From DATJMJ01 sp035503915 (GTDB taxonomy: Bacteria > Actinomycetota > Acidimicrobiia > Acidimicrobiales > Palsa-688), in the NCBI GenBank assembly GCA_035503915.1, contig DATJSU010000054.1:149579-213578 (forward strand): a DNA stretch of 64,000 nt, given 5' to 3'. The first letter of the stretch is position 1. Every line of letters starts with the position of its first letter. The notes beneath the pieces were generated by a model. That model ran no database searches, was not told the origin of the DNA, and saw nothing but the letters and a program-made list of their open reading frames with translations. A program made the translations under genes and the position numbers. Positions 35,434 through 42,993 of this stretch are shown piece after piece.

Positions 35434-36517
35434 GCAGAGCCTCCGCTCCCTCTCGAAACCTCTTAGCCACGGCTTGGGTCGGCAAGCGCTGCTGGACCAG
35501 GACGTGGTAGTCCACAATGCGCGCGCCGAAGCGGCTCTTGAACACCTCGACTGGACCTCCCGGGTCCGATTCGCCGAAGTGGTACGTCAATGCCCCCTTC
35601 GCGCAGGCCTCCTTGATGGCGAGGTGATGGAGGTAGTGCCCTGCCCTGGTGCGCCTGGCAAGGTCGCTGTCCATTGCCGAAAGCCACGCGAACGCGGTGC
35701 CGCCTTGGTTGAGCACCACCAGTGCCGCCACCGGTTCGCCGTTGAGGGAAGCCGTCCATATTTTCGTGCCGGTGACTGCACAGGCGGCTGCGACCATGCC
35801 GGCGCGGTCGCGTCGACGGGCGAGGGCTCGTGCCGCGAAGAGCGGCTGGCCGCGCTGTACCGCCCAGCGGTCCACCGACAGCGAGTAGAGCTGTGCAAAA
35901 GCGCTCTGTTGCGGCTCGCCGCTCCCGCAGCTGATATCGAGGTTCATCCCTTCGGCTCGGCGGACGGAGTTACGGGTCTGGGCCCGAAAAGAGCCGCTCC
36001 AAACCGAGCTGAAGCCGTGGGACAAGTCGAGCAGCTGAGCGCGGCACTGCTCGCCGGAAGCGGCTGCAGGTGCCGCCGCTGCCCAGTCTTGGGCTTGCAC
36101 CGGTGGCGGTTGCAACCTGAGGCGCCATGCGAAACGGCTGGCCAGGTCCTGCCAGATGAGCGACTGTGCGAGCTGGCCCTGCGCGCCCACCGCGCCTCCG
36201 TACCCCCAACCATAAGGCAGGGAAAGGCCTGAAGTGGGACCGGTTTTGCGTACCTGGAGCACGGGGACGACCAGCTGTTCGCCCGACGCCAGCTCGTACA
36301 AGGTGCTCGCGTCTTCGCCTCCTGTCGTGCTGAGGAGCATGTCGAACCAAGCAGGGCCCTGCGTGAGGACCGCGCCGACGTCGGACACGAGCAGGCGCGC
36401 CCAAACCTCCCGGGGCGCTGGCACGGTGATTTGGTACTCAGATAAGCCTCTGGTTGGCGTCGACCGTACGATGCGCTCCAATGGCTTCCTCCTCGCCGCC
36501 GCCGGGGCTCTCACCAC
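35366..36517 (-). CDS. FemAB/GNAT-like N-acyltransferase (BioF2-like)
   Basis: The 383-residue product has the two-lobed GNAT arrangement of the Acetyltransf_6/FemAB group: an N-lobe starting around YQITVP, a QTRNSVRRAE segment before the core, and a C-lobe with KIWTASLNGEPVAALVVLN, then HYLHHLAIKEACAKGALTYHFGESDPGGPVEVFKSRFGAR in consecutive segments. These enzymes transfer amino-acyl or acyl groups to cell-surface molecules. An ATG at 36658 is in frame but would overlap the divergent gene start, so GTG 36517 with a GAGG site upstream was preferred. Expected role: decoration of the island's glycan. Confidence 0.72.
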   Translation of the reverse strand: MVRAPAAARRKPLERIVRSTPTRGLSEYQITVPAPREVWARLLVSDVGAVLTQGPAWFDMLLSTTGGEDASTLYELASGEQLVVPVLQVRKTGPTSGLSLPYGWGYGGAVGAQGQLAQSLIWQDLASRFAWRLRLQPPPVQAQDWAAAAPAAASGEQCRAQLLDLSHGFSSVWSGSFRAQTRNSVRRAEGMNLDISCGSGEPQQSAFAQLYSLSVDRWAVQRGQPLFAARALARRRDRAGMVAAACAVTGTKIWTASLNGEPVAALVVLNQGGTAFAWLSAMDSDLARRTRAGHYLHHLAIKEACAKGALTYHFGESDPGGPVEVFKSRFGARIVDYHVLVQQRLPTQAVAKRFREGAEALLKLRRSSPSPRAVRRDEPPPVV

Positions 36518-36648
36518 CAGCTTGCCTCGGGCGCTTGTGGCACGCCCCGGTGGGACCCACGGTAACCCCGATCGAGCAGCTCCTCGGTTCTGGAGGGCAT
36601 TGCCGTGAAGATGCCTGGTTGTGTCCCCAATGACAATCGGGGCGCATC

Positions 36649-39063
36649 GTGAAGACATTGACGCGCCCGGCGCTGGTCCGCGCTCGCGCCCAGGGGGGCC
36701 AACGGGGCGAGGCAGCCAGGGTCGCCTCCCGCGCGCCGTTGCTCACCGACGCAGCCCTTGTCCTCGGCTGCGCAGGAGTCACTATTTTTGCGCTCTTTTA
36801 CAATCTCTTCGTCAGCCCCGACACTTTTTACGACGAGGTTGTCTATACCAAGGCGTCCCAAAACGTAGCGCTGCACGGGGACCTCACGTGGACCAACGTC
36901 CCCCTCTTTGTCCACCCGCCGCTCATGTTCCTGGTGCAGGCAGCTTGGCTGCTCGCGACTGGCCATGCGCACGTCGCTCTGACTTCAGCGGTGCGCGCCG
37001 CGCGTTTGTTGGCAGCAACGGCCGGCGCGGCAAACGTCCTGCTGACTGCGAGCCTGGCCTACCGGTTGGCTCGCTGGGCCAGTCGCCGCCGCCGCCGCAT
37101 TATCACTGTCACGGTCGCTGTCGTGGCCGCTTTGGACCCGGTCCTCCTGCGCTACGACCGTCAAGACGTCCTCGAGCCGTTCGCTTTGCTGGTAACCCTG
37201 GTCTGCTTGAACGTCGCCCTTTGGTTGCGCGGCAAGGGGCGGGCGTACGTGCCGGTTGTGGGGGCCCTTTCCGGTTTGGCGCTGCTCACAAACGAGATCA
37301 CAATCTTCCCAATCGTTACGCCGGTCATTTTCGCTTTGTTGGAACGAGACCGAGCGCTGCTGCGCCGCTCAGTTACCGCTCTCGCCGTAGGAGTCGTGTT
37401 CTTGTTCTTGTTCCTCGCCTGGGGGGCCGAACTCGGCCAGGCCTCGACATTCCTAAACGTTCAGTCAGCGACCTTGCAGCGGCTCGTCGGGCTTGTCCAG
37501 ACCACTGGGCTCAACGTCCCCGGCACCTCGTTGGCGGGTTCGGTCTCGCGCTCACTTGCCGAGTACCTGAGCAGCTACATAGTGCTCGGGACGGGTGCTG
37601 TCGCGCTCTGCGTCGGATGGTTGCGAAAGGGCACAGCTGAAGCGAGGTTCCTGACCGCTTGGTTGACCGCAAGCTATGCCTTTGGGGCCTACATTGCGGC
37701 GGCGGGCACTTTCAACGAGCAGTTCTTCGTGTACATCATGCCGGCTGCCGTGGTGGGCGGCGTTTTGCTCGTCGACTCCATGCTCTCGATAGTTCTTAGG
37801 CTGTCTCGAGCCACCTTCGCGTCAGTCGCTGCCGGCGTCCTCGCGCTCGCGGTGATAGGGATCTCGGGCGCTGCATGGGCGGCTGACTACGCGTCCCCAG
37901 GCAATGGCGTCGAGCGGATGGACCAGTTCATCGCCCAGCACCTCCCGGCATGTTCGGTTGTAAATGCCAGCGGTGACGTCGAGAAGTACTCTTACCTCCT
38001 ACCTGACCGGACCTTCTCCTTCTTCTCCATCGGCCCGGCGGCGCTTGCTGACGGGGTGCACTATTTCGTGCTCGCGCCAAACGACGCTGTCGCGAACTAC
38101 GGGAACATGAGCGCTTCGCTAGCGGACTGGATAAGGAGCCACGCGCAGCTGGTCGTTTCTTACCCTAGCAAGGTGTACGGCTCGGTCCAGTTGTGGCAAG
38201 TGCCGTCGCTGCCCTTCGACGCGCAGGTCGGTACCGTAGCCATCCCGGGCGGTGCATTTATAAATACGTCGGGATCTCGCTGCGGCGGTTTCACCGTCAC
38301 AAACTCCGCTGGGAGCAATATGTACGCAGCGTTTGCCGCCCGCGGGGGCAAAGCCGTGCTGGGGCCGCCGCTTTCCGCCAGCTTCCGGGCAGGCCGAGGG
38401 GGCCCCGAGCAGGTGTTCCAAGGCGCTGTGCTTGCCACGTCGCCCGCAGGCGCTCCTGGCAACGTAGGTCTGGCGCTGCCAGTTGTAGCCGAACTGGCAG
38501 CTCGGGCACCGAGGATGTACGAGGGGGCGGGCCTGCCAAGGCTGGGGGCTTCGGTACCGGTGGCTGGCCGGGCCGCCTGGTTGACCGACCCAGCCATACG
38601 AGCTGCCTACCTCGCTGGCGGGAAGCTCACGGGGCGGTCTTTCTCCAAGGGGGCACAGCTCTATGGGCTTCCGCTCGGGCCACCGGCCGTGATCTCGGGC
38701 GGCATGGTTGCGCAGGCTTTCCAAGGGACCGTCCTCGAGCACTCTCGGGGCAGCCGTGCTGTGCACAGCGTGGATATTGCGCCGCTGCTGGAAGTTTCGG
38801 GCATAGTCAGGGCCCCGGCCGCCGCGCAGCGGCTTAGCCCAGACCCGCCGCTTGCGCCCGCAATCGGCCTGGGCGCGACAAAGTCTTCGACCGTCGTGCC
38901 GTTCGCCATCACCCTCGGAGGCGCTCTCGCTCTGTTCGGTTTGATAACCGTTGCCGTCCTGAGGTTCAAGCGCGACCGGGCCGATGGCCCGGGTGGCCAG
39001 GGTGCGCACGCGGAGCAGCGAGGGGCGCAGCACGAGGGCATAGAAGGAGCGACGGCGCGGTGA
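36649..39063 (+). CDS. GT39/PMT-like membrane glycosyltransferase with LGFP-like repeats
   Basis: The 804-residue protein starts with a membrane domain (about 30-430). After the first helix it has YDEVVYTKASQN, matching the catalytic D-E site of polyprenol-phosphate-dependent GT39/ArnT-type enzymes. Residues about 430-760 are outside the cell and contain two similar units near 567 and 670 with the pattern LGPP...FQG.VL, resembling LGFP cell-wall-binding repeats. A membrane helix lies near the C-terminus (about 750-775). It should transfer sugar from a lipid-linked donor to an exported acceptor. GTG start. The next gene overlaps by 4 nt. Confidence 0.78.
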   Translation: MKTLTRPALVRARAQGGQRGEAARVASRAPLLTDAALVLGCAGVTIFALFYNLFVSPDTFYDEVVYTKASQNVALHGDLTWTNVPLFVHPPLMFLVQAAWLLATGHAHVALTSAVRAARLLAATAGAANVLLTASLAYRLARWASRRRRRIITVTVAVVAALDPVLLRYDRQDVLEPFALLVTLVCLNVALWLRGKGRAYVPVVGALSGLALLTNEITIFPIVTPVIFALLERDRALLRRSVTALAVGVVFLFLFLAWGAELGQASTFLNVQSATLQRLVGLVQTTGLNVPGTSLAGSVSRSLAEYLSSYIVLGTGAVALCVGWLRKGTAEARFLTAWLTASYAFGAYIAAAGTFNEQFFVYIMPAAVVGGVLLVDSMLSIVLRLSRATFASVAAGVLALAVIGISGAAWAADYASPGNGVERMDQFIAQHLPACSVVNASGDVEKYSYLLPDRTFSFFSIGPAALADGVHYFVLAPNDAVANYGNMSASLADWIRSHAQLVVSYPSKVYGSVQLWQVPSLPFDAQVGTVAIPGGAFINTSGSRCGGFTVTNSAGSNMYAAFAARGGKAVLGPPLSASFRAGRGGPEQVFQGAVLATSPAGAPGNVGLALPVVAELAARAPRMYEGAGLPRLGASVPVAGRAAWLTDPAIRAAYLAGGKLTGRSFSKGAQLYGLPLGPPAVISGGMVAQAFQGTVLEHSRGSRAVHSVDIAPLLEVSGIVRAPAAAQRLSPDPPLAPAIGLGATKSSTVVPFAITLGGALALFGLITVAVLRFKRDRADGPGGQGAHAEQRGAQHEGIEGATAR

Positions 39064-40214
39064 CGCGGCCCCTGCGCGTGCTCGTCGATGGCCGCGTGAT
39101 GTGTGATGCTTATCATGGCATCGGTAGGCATATTTTTGCGCTTCTGCACGAGCTCGGGCCCCGAGACCTGGAGATCACCGTCGTCACTCCTACCACGAGC
39201 GGCCGCTTGGATCTGACGTCGTTGTTGCGGTACGAAAGCGTGAGGTTTGTAGGCTCAGACGTGCCGGTGGTCTCACTACGTTCGCAGTGGGAGCTGGCTC
39301 GCCTGGTGGCTCGCGAGCGGCCCGACATCCTGTTTGTGCCATACCACTTGAGCACCCCCTTGCTCCACGGGCGCACGCCAGTGCTCAGCGTGGTGCACGA
39401 CTGCATCTTCGAACGGCGAGCCGAGCAGTCGGGGGAGCGTTCGGCGTTCCTGTTTGCCTACCGGGCATCTACGCGGCTGGCGCTGCGCTCATCGTCGGTT
39501 GTGGCGACGGTTTCGGAGGCAACTCGGAAAGATCTGAGGCACTTTTACGGGGTGGAGCTCCCGTCCGAGGCGGTGCTGCCGCACGGCGTCGGGAAGGAGT
39601 TCTTCAGGGCTCGCCGCTTGCCAAGGCCTGCCGAGCTCGAGCTCCCCGAGCGCTACGCTCTCCATGTCGGCGTTCGCCGGCCTCACAAGAACCAGCAACT
39701 GCTGGTCCGCGCGTTGCAGCACTGGTCAGGGGCCCACCCCGAGCTTGGCCTGGTAATGGTCGGTGCCCAAGATCCTCGCTACCCAGATACGGTTGGCCGG
39801 CTCGTCGAGGACCGCGGGCTTCAATCGCAGGTGCGCCGTTTTGAGCACGTGAGCGAACAGCAGTTGCTTGCCCTGTATGGGAACGCTTCTGTCTTCGCTT
39901 ACCCATCGGTCGCCGAGGGGTTCGGGCTCCCGTTGCTCGAGGCGATGGCAGCGGGCATCCCGGTCGTCGCGAGCGACGCCGAGGCGGTGCAGGAAGCGAG
40001 CGAGGGAGCCGTCATGACGCTATCCCCAGAAGGGCCTGACAAATGGGCGGACGCGATCACGCAAGTCGTCTATGACGCCGAGGTCTCGGACCCGCTGAGG
40101 CGCTTTGGCGTCGCGGTTGCGGAAAAGCACAGTTGGGCCGGTTCAGCCGACCGAACGCTGCGGTTGCTCTCCGCGGCTGCCTCCCGCCGGAAGGTTGAGG
40201 AACCCATTGGTTGA
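39060..40214 (+). CDS. GT4 family glycosyltransferase
   Basis: The 384-residue GT-B enzyme has VDGRVMCDAYHGIGRH near the start, ALHVGVRRPHKNQQLL at the start of the nucleotide-sugar domain, and the family site AEGFGLPLLEAM (E-x7-E) with the following GIPVVASD. It probably uses a nucleotide sugar and a lipid- or glycan-linked acceptor. The GTG start overlaps the preceding TGA (GTGA), and the next gene overlaps it by 8 nt, so the three genes 36649-40875 form one translationally coupled operon. Confidence 0.9.
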   Translation: MTRPLRVLVDGRVMCDAYHGIGRHIFALLHELGPRDLEITVVTPTTSGRLDLTSLLRYESVRFVGSDVPVVSLRSQWELARLVARERPDILFVPYHLSTPLLHGRTPVLSVVHDCIFERRAEQSGERSAFLFAYRASTRLALRSSSVVATVSEATRKDLRHFYGVELPSEAVLPHGVGKEFFRARRLPRPAELELPERYALHVGVRRPHKNQQLLVRALQHWSGAHPELGLVMVGAQDPRYPDTVGRLVEDRGLQSQVRRFEHVSEQQLLALYGNASVFAYPSVAEGFGLPLLEAMAAGIPVVASDAEAVQEASEGAVMTLSPEGPDKWADAITQVVYDAEVSDPLRRFGVAVAEKHSWAGSADRTLRLLSAAASRRKVEEPIG

Positions 40215-40875
40215 TTTGCAACTACCGCCCGACGAAACGGCATCTCTCCCGGGCCTGGGTGGGGGGACATGGCTCCCCCGAGCGTCGGTGCTCCGACGCC
40301 TTGCGGTGGTGCCGCTTGTGGTCGTCCTGCTATTGCTCGCCAAAGTTGTCGTCGGGCATTTAGAGCAAAACGACTCGCTCGCGAACCTTCCCCACGCGAG
40401 CAGGATGGCCCCAAACTTATTCGTAGGCGGCCCGCCGACGGACGCCGGTTCTCTGGTGCTGGCTAACAACCTGGACGTAGACGGCGTCATCGACGTGACG
40501 GGGGCATCGATAGCGGTCGAAGCGAGCTCCGGCTTCCTGCACCAGGGCTTCCTTTTGGAAAGTGTCGACCCAGGGCGAGCCCCGACAGTTGCGCAGCTGC
40601 GAGCGATGGTGGCATTTGTCAGCCGCTATGCCCTGAAAGACAAGAACGTGTACTTGTACGACGACACCGGTGGGGGCAGGGCGCTCGTGACGAGCGCGAT
40701 GCTTGTGGTGTTGCGGGCCCCGAGCTCGCAAGGAGCCCATGGCGCCTTGAGCCAACGACAGTGGCACCAGTTGAGCGCCACGCAGCGAAAGGCGTTCGAC
40801 CAGGTGCAGGCGGCTGTCACAGGGGAGGCAAAACTCGCAGGCCCGTACGCTCCATTGCGCTCGGTGCGATGGTGA
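40207..40875 (+). CDS. Membrane-anchored phosphatase-like protein lacking the catalytic Cys
   Basis: The 222-residue protein has one N-terminal membrane helix (about 32-52) and an outer domain resembling dual-specificity phosphatases: MAPNLFVGGPP, then VDGVIDVTG, then the P-loop position YDDTGGGRA at residues 151-159. Compared with the HCxxGxxRS loop, His is Tyr and the nucleophilic Cys is Asp (D152), while G155 and R158 are kept. It is therefore probably not a Cys phosphatase; it may bind phosphorylated glycans or lipids. The TTG start at 40207 has GAGG 6 nt upstream. Confidence 0.6.
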   Translation: MVDLQLPPDETASLPGLGGGTWLPRASVLRRLAVVPLVVVLLLLAKVVVGHLEQNDSLANLPHASRMAPNLFVGGPPTDAGSLVLANNLDVDGVIDVTGASIAVEASSGFLHQGFLLESVDPGRAPTVAQLRAMVAFVSRYALKDKNVYLYDDTGGGRALVTSAMLVVLRAPSSQGAHGALSQRQWHQLSATQRKAFDQVQAAVTGEAKLAGPYAPLRSVRW

Positions 40876-40968
40876 CCGGCCGCTCGGCGCCGAACCGTGA
40901 GCTGCCCGAGCGCATGTCGGGGCGAGGGAACAGCCGCGGCGCTTTGGCCCCGAACGGGCTGGTCCTTG

Positions 40969-41823
40969 CTATGCCGGAGTAGCTGAGGCAGTTGCCGGAG
41001 CCCAATAAACTTCGGGACGGTACGGCACTCGCCCGTCCGGGAAGATGCCTGCGAGCTGGGAGCCATATTCGCGGACTCGCTCGGCATTGGCCAGGCGTCC
41101 TGCCAACCACAAGTGCGGCACGAGGTTGCGGCCCTCGACGAAGTCGCGCCGCGGCACTGATTGCTCAGAATAGGGAAAGTCACTGTAATAGATGGTGGGC
41201 AAGCCAAGCCTCGCAGCGGCGTCTCGAGCCAAGAGGTGGTCCACGTGGCTCCCCACGCCAAGGGGAGCAAAAACGAGAGACGGCGATGGGCTTAGGCGGT
41301 CAACCAGTTGCAACAACTCGGCTCTTATAAACTCGACGAGGGCGCGGTCTGGGGGAGCTACGCGGCCTCGTGCAAGGTCCCAGCGGAAGGTGGGGTAGAG
41401 AGGCACGCGCGCAAGCAACTTGCGAAGCAGCGATGGCTGGCCTTGGCCGAGGGTCGACAGGGCCCGGAACTGGCCGTCAGCAAAGCCAAGGTGAAAGGGT
41501 TCCACCGACATCGCTTGGAGCACGGCACGGTCCTCGTTACGGCGCAGCTCGAAGAGGTCGGCAAGCGAGCGACCGCTGCGAGCGGTTGCGCGAAGAGAGG
41601 GGACCGACCAAGGCATTTGCCCACCCTCCGTAAAGACTGTTGCCACGCAAACCCGGCCTTCGAAGGCAAGTGCCTCCATCAGCGCCCCGCACGAAAGCAC
41701 AGCGTCATCGAGGTGAGGAGAGACGAACAGCCAGGCTCTGGCACAACCCTGACCAGCAGCTATGTACCCAGTGCGGGCGAGCCAGGCGGACGCGCTCTCG
41801 GCAGGCGGGTCGTCTGCGGTCAC
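40969..41823 (-). CDS. PIG-L/LmbE family deacetylase
   Basis: These zinc enzymes remove acetyl groups from N-acetylglucosamine-containing lipids or thiols. The 284-residue protein has the metal-binding SPHLDDAVLSCG (PHxDD, residues about 30-35) and a later GVGSHVDHLLAR with the third metal His. Family residues VFTEG and RRNEDRAV are present. It diverges from a GT4 gene with 20 nt between start codons, suggesting co-regulation and deacetylation of a GlcNAc residue in the same glycan. GTG start. Confidence 0.85.
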   Translation of the reverse strand: MTADDPPAESASAWLARTGYIAAGQGCARAWLFVSPHLDDAVLSCGALMEALAFEGRVCVATVFTEGGQMPWSVPSLRATARSGRSLADLFELRRNEDRAVLQAMSVEPFHLGFADGQFRALSTLGQGQPSLLRKLLARVPLYPTFRWDLARGRVAPPDRALVEFIRAELLQLVDRLSPSPSLVFAPLGVGSHVDHLLARDAAARLGLPTIYYSDFPYSEQSVPRRDFVEGRNLVPHLWLAGRLANAERVREYGSQLAGIFPDGRVPYRPEVYWAPATASATPA

Positions 41824-41843
41824 TGCAACAGCCGAAGGCCCGC

Positions 41844-42962
41844 GTGAGCCGGATCGTCATCAGCTGTTTCGACCACCCCGCACACCCTTGTTACGGGGGT
41901 GGAGGAGCACTTGTAGTCGCAGAAATTGCGAAACGGCTCTCTCAGCGCCACGACGTGACCGTCGTTTCGGCATCCTTCAGACGAGGGCGCCCGATCGGTC
42001 GCACACCGTACCGGCAAGTGATGTTGCCCATAGGGTGGGCCGGCCCACGAGGGTCCCAGGTCCTCTACCACCTCGTGCTGCCCCTGGCCGCTCGGCGGAT
42101 CCCCCATGACCTGTGGGTTGAAAACTTTACGCCTCCGTTTTCAACGAGTTTTGTACCGAAGTTCACGCCTCGAACCGTGATCGGCTTAGTCCAAATGCTG
42201 AGCGGGGAGGACATGACCAAGCGTTACAAGCTTCCGTTCGGAGCAGTGCAAGAGAGGGGGCTCCAGTACTACCGGCACTTTATCGTGCTGAACGAGATCG
42301 ACGCGGCGAAGATCAAAAGCGTCCAGCCACTGGCGCAGTGCGATTTGGTGCCAAATGGCGTCGACCCTCCCGATGTGGTGCGCCCGTACGGCAGCGGCGA
42401 CTACATCCTTTTCCTCGGGCGCATCGACATTGGACAAAAGGGCTTGGACCTGCTCCTCGAAGCGTTCGACTTTGCTCAGCCGACCCTGCCCCTCGTGATC
42501 GCGGGAGCCGGGCTGCCCTCGGAGGAGCGTGAATTGACCCGCTTGGTCCGGCGCACCAAAGGGCCGGTTGCGAGGGTTGGCTACATGTCCGGCGAAGGTA
42601 AGAGAGAGCTCCTTCACAACGCGGCGTTCGTCGTAATGCCTTCGAGGTATGAGACCTTCGGGCTCTCCGCCCTGGAGGGCATGGCTTTTGGCAAGCCCGT
42701 CGTGCATTTTGACCTGGCTCGACTTTCCTGGATCGGACATGACGCGGCCCTCTCGGCGCCTGCCTACGACGTGGAGGCTCTCGGCCGCGCCATGCGTGAG
42801 CTCTGCGAAGACGCTGAACTACGGGCCAAGCTCGGTCACGCCGGGCGATTGTTCGCGCAAACGGTCTCTTGGGATGTGGTCGGGCAACGCTACTTGGGCA
42901 TCATCGACAAGGCGTTGGGTGGCGCCGGTAGGCCATCGCAGCCGGGCGCCATTGTGGACTGA
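41844..42962 (+). CDS. GT4 family glycosyltransferase
   Basis: The 372-residue GT-B enzyme begins with RIVISCFDHPAHPCYGGGG, a typical acceptor-side loop, and contains VPNGVDPP, ILFLGRIDIGQKGLDLL and the E-x7-E site ETFGLSALEGM. GTG at 41844 was chosen although the frame is open to 41640, because the upstream part would lie inside the divergent PIG-L gene and lacks glycosyltransferase character. Donor and acceptor are unknown. Confidence 0.87.
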   Translation: MSRIVISCFDHPAHPCYGGGGALVVAEIAKRLSQRHDVTVVSASFRRGRPIGRTPYRQVMLPIGWAGPRGSQVLYHLVLPLAARRIPHDLWVENFTPPFSTSFVPKFTPRTVIGLVQMLSGEDMTKRYKLPFGAVQERGLQYYRHFIVLNEIDAAKIKSVQPLAQCDLVPNGVDPPDVVRPYGSGDYILFLGRIDIGQKGLDLLLEAFDFAQPTLPLVIAGAGLPSEERELTRLVRRTKGPVARVGYMSGEGKRELLHNAAFVVMPSRYETFGLSALEGMAFGKPVVHFDLARLSWIGHDAALSAPAYDVEALGRAMRELCEDAELRAKLGHAGRLFAQTVSWDVVGQRYLGIIDKALGGAGRPSQPGAIVD

Positions 42963-42993
42963 GGCGGCGACGAGCCACTGCGGGTAAGCGAGA

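Noticed and set aside
36518..36658. Longer N-terminus of the FemAB-like gene from ATG 36658
   Set aside because: It overlaps the divergent PMT-like start, has no ribosome site and lacks family-like sequence.
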